Shown: positions 19,555 through 27,262 of the stretch, one piece after another
Numbering within the stretch: the first letter of the stretch is position 1
Layout: each line of letters starts with the position of its first letter
Assembly (NCBI RefSeq): GCF_006065315.1
Contig: NZ_CP040749.1
Location: 4,300,001-4,364,000 of the forward strand
DNA: 64,000 nt
Direction of reading: 5' to 3'
From: Aureibaculum algae
GTDB lineage: Bacteria; Bacteroidota; Bacteroidia; Flavobacteriales; Flavobacteriaceae
Translations under genes and position numbers: made by a program
Notes under the pieces: model-generated
Databases searched by the model: none
What the model saw: only the letters and a program-made list of their open reading frames with translations
Told to the model about the DNA's origin: nothing

Positions 19555-20949
19555 TTAATTTTTAAGGGCTCTTTGTATAAAGGATTCTCTGTTTTTTTCT
19601 TCTAAATGCACATGTTCAATATGTGCATCTGGCCACAAAGGTTGAACGGTTTCTAAAGTCCAAGTTTTGTATTTTTCATCTAATTCTGCAACTTTATCAG
19701 AAAATTCATTCGAAATATCATGATGCTCGTATGGGTCTTTTTCTATGTCAAACAACAATATTTTTTCTTTATATTCTGAACGAACTAATTTATATTTACC
19801 ACTTCTCACAGCGTATCCTTGACCACCGGAATATCGCCAATAGAGAGTTCTTTCAACCATATTTTTATTCTTTTTTTCTATGTATGGCAACAAATCAACA
19901 CCATCTAATTGTTTGTTTTTGGGAATTTTTATGCCAGTAGCTGATAAAATTGTTGGATAAATATCTAAAGCAATAATTGGATCATCATAGGTTCTACCTC
20001 CCTTAATTTTATTTGGCCATGAAACCAAGAAAGGCTCGCGAATACCCCCTTCAAATAACATTCCTTTGTGACCTCTATAAGGTCCGGCACTTGCTCCGCT
20101 CAAATGAGGTCCATTATCACTATAAAAGAAAATTAATGTGTTTTCATATTCTCCGACATCTTTTAATTTTTGAATTACTTTTCCTATTCCAGCATCCATT
20201 CCCACGACCATTGCCGCATAAGCTGCTCGCTTACCATCTTCTATATACTTTACTTTATCCGTATATTCTTTGGTGGCTTGTATAGGCTCATGTGGTGCAT
20301 TATATGCTAAATACATAAAAAACGGCTTTTTATTCTTGGCGTATTTGTCGATATATTTTACAGCTTCATTAGAAAAATCATTGGTTAAATAAGTTTGTTC
20401 ACTTACAGGAACAGGAACGCCATTTCGTAATACTCCTAGCATTTTAGATTTATTCCCAAGATATCCCCAATAGTTAAAGCCTCCACCGGAAAAACCATAC
20501 CAATCATCAAACCCTCTGTTTATAGGCCAAAATTTCTCTGCATTACCTAAGTGCCACTTACCAATAGCACAAGTTTGGTATTCATTTTTTTGTAGCAATT
20601 CTGAAATCAATAATTCATTTAACGGAAGTCCTATATTTGATGAATCGTCTTGAACTTCATTTTCTGGATTATTTTCGTGACCAAATTCTTGTTGATAGCG
20701 CCCAGAAAGCAAACCCGCTCTGCTTGGGCTACAGTACGGATGTGTAGCATATCCTTGACTAAAAACAACACCTTCTTTCGCCAAATTATCTAAATTGCGA
20801 GTAGGAATATCTGTTCCTCCATTAAAACCAACATCGCCCCAACCTTGGTCATCGGATAAAATAATTAATACATTCGGTTTTTTGTCTTTTTGAGCAATTC
20901 CTGCATAAGAAATAAGAAGTAACATAACTAGAATTAGATAATTTTTCAT
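19555..20949 (-). CDS. S1-family sulfatase, secreted
   Basis: The 464-residue enzyme has a signal peptide (VMLLLISYAGIAQ) and the metal-binding Asp33-Asp34 in ILSDDQGWGDVGFNGG. The formylglycine motif is Cys73-S-P-S-R followed by AGLLSGRYQQEFGHE, and WHLGN supplies further active-site residues. It removes a sulfate ester after Cys-to-formylglycine conversion. The QxxFGHE context after the CxPSR motif is what I associate with galactan sulfatases of subfamily S1_19, but this subfamily call is tentative. It has its own regulated promoter at 20975-21035. No maturase gene is visible in the window. Confidence 0.9.
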   Translation of the reverse strand: MKNYLILVMLLLISYAGIAQKDKKPNVLIILSDDQGWGDVGFNGGTDIPTRNLDNLAKEGVVFSQGYATHPYCSPSRAGLLSGRYQQEFGHENNPENEVQDDSSNIGLPLNELLISELLQKNEYQTCAIGKWHLGNAEKFWPINRGFDDWYGFSGGGFNYWGYLGNKSKMLGVLRNGVPVPVSEQTYLTNDFSNEAVKYIDKYAKNKKPFFMYLAYNAPHEPIQATKEYTDKVKYIEDGKRAAYAAMVVGMDAGIGKVIQKLKDVGEYENTLIFFYSDNGPHLSGASAGPYRGHKGMLFEGGIREPFLVSWPNKIKGGRTYDDPIIALDIYPTILSATGIKIPKNKQLDGVDLLPYIEKKNKNMVERTLYWRYSGGQGYAVRSGKYKLVRSEYKEKILLFDIEKDPYEHHDISNEFSDKVAELDEKYKTWTLETVQPLWPDAHIEHVHLEEKNRESFIQRALKN

Positions 20950-20974
20950 TGCTTTGTCTATTTAATAGAGGGTT

Positions 20975-21035
20975 CAAATTTATCTCAAGAATATTAATTG
21001 TTGTTTCACAGATGATTTTATTTGAAAAACATATG
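20975..21035 (-). promoter_or_regulatory. Activator-type promoter with 21-bp-spaced direct repeats
   Basis: On the minus strand AATCATATG (CAT at 21035) and AATCATCTG (CAT at 21014) are 21 bp apart. A perfect TAnnTTTG box (TAAATTTG, 20975-20982) begins 32 nt after the proximal CAT. This is the third site with identical geometry and drives the sulfatase starting at 20949. The distal half-site ends only 4 bp from the stop of the sulfatase remnant, so the deletion that made the remnant spared the promoter. Confidence 0.7.
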
Positions 21036-21039
21036 ATTT

Positions 21040-21285
21040 TTATTCGTAATAATCCCAAAAATCGCAAAGTGTTGGATAAATATCATGGATGTAAGATAAC
21101 CCACTATACTTCGTTCCCTTTTGCTGAACAAAACCTCCTGAGAAAATTAAAGGCACATGAATTCCGCCTTCTTCATAAACATTTGGTTTTTGGGTTTTGT
21201 TACTTTTTTGTGCCTGAGATGACCAAGCAATCGTACAAAAAAACAAAAGGAATCCTATTTTTTTTATTTGATTTTTGCAATCCAT
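21040..21285 (-). pseudogene. Sulfatase remnant with internal and C-terminal deletion
   Basis: The 81-residue frame starts with a good signal peptide (KIGFLLFFCTIAWSSQAQ) and the first residues of a mature sulfatase (KTQKPNV). It then jumps directly to a segment from the middle of the fold (YEEGGIHVPLIFSGG, SYIHDIYPTLCDF) and stops. The metal-binding Asp pair and the whole CxPSR region are deleted, and the C-terminal subdomain is missing. Two deletions therefore shaped it. The product, if made, would be a short secreted peptide without sulfatase activity. Confidence 0.85.
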
Positions 21286-21440
21286 ATTTGTGCTATTTTT
21301 TATTGGATATGTAATGGAGTAATATCCTTAAAAACTAAAGGTTATTGCTGGAATTTTTGAGCTACTTACCAGCTTTGTGTTTTTTTATTTTACCGATCTG
21401 CGCTACCATCAATGCCATAAGTTGTAGAAACTTTGAAAAA

Positions 21441-22829
21441 CTATTTTCTTATGAGTTGTTTTTCCGTAAAGCTGACATTGTTTACGGTGACAAATCCAAT
21501 GGTATCTTGTATTACGTCATCAAAAACAATTGGCGCTCTATGGTCAAAACTTGCCACCTTTAATTGGATGTTTTGTAGGGTTAAACCTTTTACATGACGC
21601 GCATAAATTCCGCTTGACGGCAAAGTTCCAATTAAACTAAATTCTGGCCACCAATCTCCTAAAATATCTAATGTATATTCTTTTATAGAATTGTTTGCAT
21701 CCTCTTTGGTTCCTCCACCTGCAACTGTCATTTGAATATTATTTAATTGAATATCGTTAATATATCGATTTGGCATACCAGTTATAAATATGGCTGAATT
21801 TTTGTCGAGCATACTATTGTCGATAATCATTCCATTAAAAATAAAATTGTGCATTGCTTTCATTGGCGCCATTTCTAAAGGAGCATCAACACCTGCACGC
21901 TGTTGGCAAAAAGTCATAAAAATAGGGCGAGGAACATTTCGCATTACTAAATTAGAGAAGGTTATATTTTTCATTTCTCCACCTTCATTCATTTGTATTT
22001 TTAAACCTGAATCTTGAATATCATGAAAAGTGCAATTACTAACCGTAACAGAATCAAAATCTCCTCTAGACGCCAATCCTATGCGCATTCCCGCCCATTT
22101 ACTTGTAAATACACAATTGGTTATCGTTATATCTTTACAAGGTTTATCTACTCTTGAAGTTTGTAAACATATAGAGTCATCACTGGTATCAAACGAAGAA
22201 TTAGCAACTCGAACATTGGTGCATCCATCAAAATCAAGTCCATCACCATTATGATTTACCCTACTTTTTATTTTGATTCCATCTACCACGATTTCATTAC
22301 AATACAACCAAGCCGAAGTCCAAGATGCAGGATTTATAATAGTAACATCTCGCATGTGCACTTTCTCACAATTCAGAAAACGCATGAGCATTGGTCGCCC
22401 AGTAATTTTATTAAAATTTTTAGCATACCCGTTACCATCGATGGTTCCATAACCTTCAATGGCAAAAGATTTAGCATTCTTAGCAAAAATTAAACAACGA
22501 TCCAAATGGGGTTCGTTTTTATAGGTGTTTTTATGTGTAACTGTGCTATAATCTGCTATATCAGGACTTGCTAATAAAGTTGCTCCATTTGCAATGTGCA
22601 GCGTTACAAAATCTTTTAAATAAATAGTGCCAATTACCACTGTTTTTCCAGAAGGAATAATAACGCTACCACCTCCATTTTTGCTACAAGCATCAATTGC
22701 GGCTTGTACTTCTTTGGTATCTTTTGTTTTGCCATCCGCTTTTGCGCCATAATCCAAAACATTGAAATCTTGGGCAAAAAGTTGTATCTGAATTAAAAAC
22801 AACAGAATTATTAGTTTAGTTTTTATCAT
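21441..22829 (-). CDS. GH28-type polygalacturonase-like hydrolase
   Basis: The 462-residue secreted protein has a signal peptide (LIILLFLIQIQLFAQ) and the right-handed parallel beta-helix of GH28: DYGAKADGKTKDTKEVQAAID, GDGLDFDGCTNV, TSDDSICLQTS and SKWAGMRIGLASRGD. The catalytic Asp positions are present (D in GLDFDG and DD in TSDDS). The usual GHG is replaced by WAG and RIK by LKI, so it is not a standard polygalacturonase. Its ATG overlaps the stop of the upstream sulfatase by four bases, suggesting translational coupling. A linked action on a desulfated side sugar is plausible but not shown. Confidence 0.8.
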   Translation of the reverse strand: MIKTKLIILLFLIQIQLFAQDFNVLDYGAKADGKTKDTKEVQAAIDACSKNGGGSVIIPSGKTVVIGTIYLKDFVTLHIANGATLLASPDIADYSTVTHKNTYKNEPHLDRCLIFAKNAKSFAIEGYGTIDGNGYAKNFNKITGRPMLMRFLNCEKVHMRDVTIINPASWTSAWLYCNEIVVDGIKIKSRVNHNGDGLDFDGCTNVRVANSSFDTSDDSICLQTSRVDKPCKDITITNCVFTSKWAGMRIGLASRGDFDSVTVSNCTFHDIQDSGLKIQMNEGGEMKNITFSNLVMRNVPRPIFMTFCQQRAGVDAPLEMAPMKAMHNFIFNGMIIDNSMLDKNSAIFITGMPNRYINDIQLNNIQMTVAGGGTKEDANNSIKEYTLDILGDWWPEFSLIGTLPSSGIYARHVKGLTLQNIQLKVASFDHRAPIVFDDVIQDTIGFVTVNNVSFTEKQLIRK

Positions 22830-24697
22830 CTCTTCTTTTTCAGGTAATTAAGTCGCTCTTGTACCAATTTATCTTGTTGTACAATTGCTTGTATTTTGGT
22901 TGGCTCTATTTCAAAATCAAACCCGTAATCAAAGGAATTTAAAAGAGTAATTGAATTTAAAATAAGTAATCCTTCAGTCGCATCTTTAGTGGCATATAAA
23001 GCATCAAGCATAACTTTAGAAGGATTCTTAACTTTTATAAGTCCGAGAAACTCTGCTGCGCGAACTTTATTTATTAATTCGGTATCATTTTTTTCTATCA
23101 TTTTTATTTCTGGAATAAAACTTTTTGCTTTATCTGCAAAACTACTACAAACAATAATGCTCCAATACCGTTTCCATGGATCTTTAGATTGCAAACCTTC
23201 TTTTATTTTAGGTGCTGCTTTCTTATAATCTAAAAGCATCCAATTGGCCGTTGTCCTATAATCTTTAATTTGCTTTTTATGTGCTTGACCAAAAGCCACT
23301 GGATTATCAAAAGCATTTTTAATTAGATAAAACTCTGGATAAAACGATAAGTCTGGCATACCTTTTTCCCAAACTATTAATTTGTTTCTAAGTTCTGATA
23401 GTATTTTTTTATAGGAAGCTTCTGAAGATAGATCTTTAGTTTCAAACGGATCGGCTTCTACATCAAACAACATCTCCGCCTTTCTTGGTTTAAAAAATTG
23501 CTTTTGTATTGCAATCAATTCTCCAGCTTCATAAAGGGCTTCCCATTCTTGATAAGCTACTTGTTTATAACGATAGTTGTTTGTTAAACCATCAAAATTA
23601 AAAGGTTGATAACTTCGAATATATTTATATTTACCAACTCTGACAGAACGAACCATGTCATATTTTTCGTCAAATCGATCAGCATAGCCGTAAGTTGTAT
23701 TTCTAGATTCTATTTCTTTTTTAGTAATTACTTTTCCTAAAAAAGGTTTTCCATCCAATTGTTTTGGTATTGTAACTCCTGCTAAATTTAATACTGTTGG
23801 TGCTAAATCAATAAAACTAACAAAACCATCTACTGTACCTCCTATTTGAAACGGAGTAAAATCACGATATTTTTCTGGCACATAAACCACCATTGGCACA
23901 TGTAATCCTGTTTCATAAACATACCCTTTACTACCTGGTAAAACACCACCGTGATCTCCATAATAAAATATAAATGTACTCTCTAATAAGCCGTCTTCTT
24001 TTAATTGCGAAACAACTTTACCTACTTGTTTATCCATTTCTACATGCTTATCTCTGTAATAAGCATTAGCAAATTCAAATATTTTTGTTTTAGGATGATT
24101 TGGCTGAATTGTATTCTTATTTTGTGAAGTGATAGTTGCCAAGCTCTCCATTTCTTCTTTGGTATAATGCAAACTCGATTCATGCGTTGTTTCTATATTG
24201 AATACATGAAAAAATGGTTGTCCGTTTTTTCTATTTCTCCAAGTAGCAGTTTTTGAAGAATCATCCCAAACTCCAGAATCTTTTATAAAATTATAATCTT
24301 CTTTACTATTATTTGTAGTGTAATATCCTGCATCACGCAAGTAGGCCGGAAACATTTTCAAATCCGTTGGCATTGGCACTAACTTATTGCGCCTGTGATA
24401 TTGAGTTCCTGTTCTTGGCGCATAGCTACCCGAAATAATTGTTGAGCGCGCTACACTACACACGGCTGCATTTGAAAATGCATGTGTAAAAAGTAAACCA
24501 TGTTCTACTAACTTTTCGATATTTGGTGTAGCAACACCGTTCTCGTCAAATAACTTCATGTAGTGTTTAGAATTATCTTCGGATACAATCCAAACTATAT
24601 TTGGTAGTGATTTTTTTGTATCATTTTGACTATAAAAAGTAGTTGCGTAAAAAAGCACAAAAACCACTACTTTCCATTGGAATTGTTGGGGTTGCAT
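22826..24697 (-). CDS. S1-family sulfatase with unusual CSVAR motif and helical C-terminal extension
   Basis: This 623-residue protein is longer than usual sulfatases (about 450-550). The signal segment is VVVFVLFYATTFYS. The metal site reads WIVSEDNS, with Glu40-Asp41 in place of the usual Asp-Asp. The formylglycine Cys80 sits in AAVCSVARSTIISGSY: position +2 is Val and position +3 Ala, unlike the standard C-x-P/A-x-R. The middle has YYGDHGGVLPGSKG. The last about 130 residues form HEAT-like helices (KDPWKRYWSIIVCSSFADKA). I believe a subfamily with CSVAR exists, so it may be active. It is adjacent to the DUF1080 stop and overlaps GH28 by ATGA. Confidence 0.85.
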   Translation of the reverse strand: MQPQQFQWKVVVFVLFYATTFYSQNDTKKSLPNIVWIVSEDNSKHYMKLFDENGVATPNIEKLVEHGLLFTHAFSNAAVCSVARSTIISGSYAPRTGTQYHRRNKLVPMPTDLKMFPAYLRDAGYYTTNNSKEDYNFIKDSGVWDDSSKTATWRNRKNGQPFFHVFNIETTHESSLHYTKEEMESLATITSQNKNTIQPNHPKTKIFEFANAYYRDKHVEMDKQVGKVVSQLKEDGLLESTFIFYYGDHGGVLPGSKGYVYETGLHVPMVVYVPEKYRDFTPFQIGGTVDGFVSFIDLAPTVLNLAGVTIPKQLDGKPFLGKVITKKEIESRNTTYGYADRFDEKYDMVRSVRVGKYKYIRSYQPFNFDGLTNNYRYKQVAYQEWEALYEAGELIAIQKQFFKPRKAEMLFDVEADPFETKDLSSEASYKKILSELRNKLIVWEKGMPDLSFYPEFYLIKNAFDNPVAFGQAHKKQIKDYRTTANWMLLDYKKAAPKIKEGLQSKDPWKRYWSIIVCSSFADKAKSFIPEIKMIEKNDTELINKVRAAEFLGLIKVKNPSKVMLDALYATKDATEGLLILNSITLLNSFDYGFDFEIEPTKIQAIVQQDKLVQERLNYLKKKR

Positions 24698-25492
24698 TTA
24701 TTCTAGGTTTTTAATTTTTATATCTTTAAACTCAATACCTTGCCCTTCTGATTGCAAACCAATATATCCTTCTGTTAAAGGTTTACCATCTACTTTTATT
24801 ACAGGATCATAACCGGTAATAATATCTCCACCAATATGCGGTTTGGTATATCGTAATACTTCTTTTCCGTTTACTTTATGAATAATCAAAGAATCTTTGT
24901 ACACAATTAATTCCCCATTTTGCCACTGATTCCATGGGTAAGTTTTAGAAGATGAGCTTATGCAGTGTCGCGGATCTACTTTGTTTTCAAAAATAACTTC
25001 TGTTCTTGGAGAACACATGTTACCAGTTGGTCTTGGCTCGTTTTCTTTTTCTGCTGCTAGAATTTGATATTCTACAGAAATAGGCCAATTTTGTTCTTTT
25101 AAAATAGTTTTTGGATCTTGTGAATGAAACATAACACCACTATTTCTGTAGGTAAAATGTGGAGCGTCTTCTAGCCATTGGTCTGTAAATTTATAACTGA
25201 ATTTTAGATGATAGGATGAAAAAGATTCGTTAAAAAACAAGTGACCATAGCGCATTCCAAACTCTCCGTCATAACCAACATAATTTACTTGAATCTTCCC
25301 ATCTACTACCCTAAACGTATTCGCATAATTATCGCCAACTTCATAATGATACAATTTAGGAATCCATCCCTCCAAATTCTTACCATTAAAAAGGCTTCGC
25401 CATTCTACATCTTGTTCTTTCTCTTTTTTTAACTGTTTTTCGCAAGACCAATTTGTAATAACAATAATTATAAGTAAGGCTAATCTTTTCAT
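24698..25492 (-). CDS. DUF1080 (3-keto-disaccharide hydrolase domain) lipoprotein
   Basis: The 264-residue product has a lipoprotein signal with Cys17 (IIVITNWSC). The body is a concanavalin-like beta-sandwich of the DUF1080 family: WRSLFNGKNLEGW at the start, YHLKFSYKFTDQW, RNSGVMFHSQ in the middle and GYIGLQSEGQGIEFKDIKIKNL at the end. Some members cleave 3-keto-glycosides and many sit in PULs as surface lipoproteins; which role applies is not visible. The sequence ARG/PRTEVIFENKVDPRHC region is typical of a sub-branch. Its stop codon touches the start of the next sulfatase gene, so it is in the same transcript. Confidence 0.85.
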   Translation of the reverse strand: MKRLALLIIIVITNWSCEKQLKKEKEQDVEWRSLFNGKNLEGWIPKLYHYEVGDNYANTFRVVDGKIQVNYVGYDGEFGMRYGHLFFNESFSSYHLKFSYKFTDQWLEDAPHFTYRNSGVMFHSQDPKTILKEQNWPISVEYQILAAEKENEPRPTGNMCSPRTEVIFENKVDPRHCISSSSKTYPWNQWQNGELIVYKDSLIIHKVNGKEVLRYTKPHIGGDIITGYDPVIKVDGKPLTEGYIGLQSEGQGIEFKDIKIKNLE

Positions 25493-25590
25493 TTTATTCT
25501 TCTAAATTTAACTGTATTTTGGATTTCATAGTACTAGTTTACATGCGCAGATTAAGTACCCAGATACAAAACCTTATGCTTTTTGAAATC

Positions 25591-27261
25591 TTATTTTGGT
25601 TCTATTATCATATTGCTTTCCAACTGACTTTCAGCAGTATACCGATATACTTTCGGAGCTTCTGTTCCTCTTGCTTTCGTAATTTCTGTTTTCCAAGCGC
25701 TTTTTAATCTATTTAAAACTGCTTCATTTTTTGAATCTTCAATCACATTATCAAATTCTTGTGGATCGGTTTTTAAATGATATAATTCTTCATATACCGG
25801 TTGCTCACCTTGCAGTGGAGATTCAACAAAATCTCGATAGGTTACCAAATCAATATCATGCACAACATACAGCATTTTGTTTATTGGAATACCAAACTGC
25901 TTCGCCACTTTTATTTTTTTACTTGCAGAAATAGTATTGTTTTTATAATAGCGAATGTATTTCCATTCTTTATCTTGAACAGCTTCACACCTGGGGTTAC
26001 CAAACTGCGTGGACCATAAATTCTCTGTTAACAAATAGGTTCTAGGTTCTTCCTTTTTACCTTCGACCAAGTTTATTATACTTTTACCTTGAAAACTGTT
26101 TGGCAATGAAACTCCCCCATAAGTCAACATGGTTGGTGCTAAATCAATAGTCTGTACTAGCGCGTTTGAAACGAAACCTCTCGATTTTTTTTTCAATCGA
26201 GGATCCAAAATAATAATTGGCACATGCGTGGTTTTTTCATAACACAGTGCTTTGCCACCAAGACCCTGCTCGCCCATAAATAAACCGTGATCAGAAGTGA
26301 AAATAATTATGGTGTTATTATCTAATTTCAAATCATGTAGCTTTTTTTGTAATTTACCAACCAATCGATCAATTCCTGTCATCGCCTCTAACTGGCGGAT
26401 ATACCTTTCTTTTTGTGCTTGAGGTGTATCGATATAATTATAACCTGATTGCCTATCTTCTGCTCTAAGCAAATCTGCAGGCAATTTTGGTGTTTTTATA
26501 GCTGCTTTGGCGATATATCCTTCAGGTAAAGGAATTTCCATATCACGATACATAGTTTTATAAATTGCATCATCGGTAGGTTTCATTTTCATCGTACTCG
26601 TACTTGCACCATGTGGCAAATTGAAATTAATTGACAATAAAAATGGTTTGTTATCAGGTCTCTTTTCTAAAAAATGGATTGCTCCTTTTAATTTTCTCGC
26701 ATTAGAATCTATAAAATCATCAACTCCTTCTTGAATAACTTCGACTTGTGTATCTGCAATAGCATCGTTAAATATTTCGTGTATTTCTTTAGGATAAAAT
26801 CCCAAATGACCATGCCCGGCATACCAGTAGTCAAAACTTTTCTCCATCACACCACTTTCATAACCACCTTTGCCAATTGGCACGTGATTTTTACCAATCC
26901 AACCTGTGTAATACCCTGCTGATCGCATCAACATAGGAAAGGAATTTTGCCAAGCCTCATCAGAAACACTAGTTCCTGAATTAAAGTTTACAGCATGTTT
27001 TCGTTCAAATTGCCCCAACAAAATGGAAGTTCTGCTTGGGGTACAAATAGCGCTAGTAATATGTGCATTGGTAAAGAGCACGCCTTCTTTAGCCAATTTA
27101 TCAATATTTGGAGTTTGCACGATAGAATTACCTGTGCACCCTAACATATTATATGATTGATCATCAGTTAGTATAAATACAATATTTGGTTTTTCTTGAG
27201 CATTTGCAAATGCATAAATTGCAAAAAATATAACATATAAAATGTGTTTTAATTTTTCCAT
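25591..27261 (-). CDS. S1-family sulfatase, secreted
   Basis: The 556-residue enzyme starts with a signal peptide (VIFFAIYAFANAQ). It carries the metal-binding Asp33-Asp34 (ILTDDQSYNMLGCTG), a canonical formylglycine motif Cys73-T-P-S-R with TSILLGQFERKHAVNF, and the second metal site in IIIFTSDHGLFMGEQGLGGK. All core sulfatase residues that I can check are present. The subfamily differs from the other three intact sulfatases of the locus, which implies different sulfate positions. The start codon lies one base after the stop of the GH2 gene, indicating cotranscription. Confidence 0.9.
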   Translation of the reverse strand: MEKLKHILYVIFFAIYAFANAQEKPNIVFILTDDQSYNMLGCTGNSIVQTPNIDKLAKEGVLFTNAHITSAICTPSRTSILLGQFERKHAVNFNSGTSVSDEAWQNSFPMLMRSAGYYTGWIGKNHVPIGKGGYESGVMEKSFDYWYAGHGHLGFYPKEIHEIFNDAIADTQVEVIQEGVDDFIDSNARKLKGAIHFLEKRPDNKPFLLSINFNLPHGASTSTMKMKPTDDAIYKTMYRDMEIPLPEGYIAKAAIKTPKLPADLLRAEDRQSGYNYIDTPQAQKERYIRQLEAMTGIDRLVGKLQKKLHDLKLDNNTIIIFTSDHGLFMGEQGLGGKALCYEKTTHVPIIILDPRLKKKSRGFVSNALVQTIDLAPTMLTYGGVSLPNSFQGKSIINLVEGKKEEPRTYLLTENLWSTQFGNPRCEAVQDKEWKYIRYYKNNTISASKKIKVAKQFGIPINKMLYVVHDIDLVTYRDFVESPLQGEQPVYEELYHLKTDPQEFDNVIEDSKNEAVLNRLKSAWKTEITKARGTEAPKVYRYTAESQLESNMIIEPK

Positions 27262-27262
27262 T

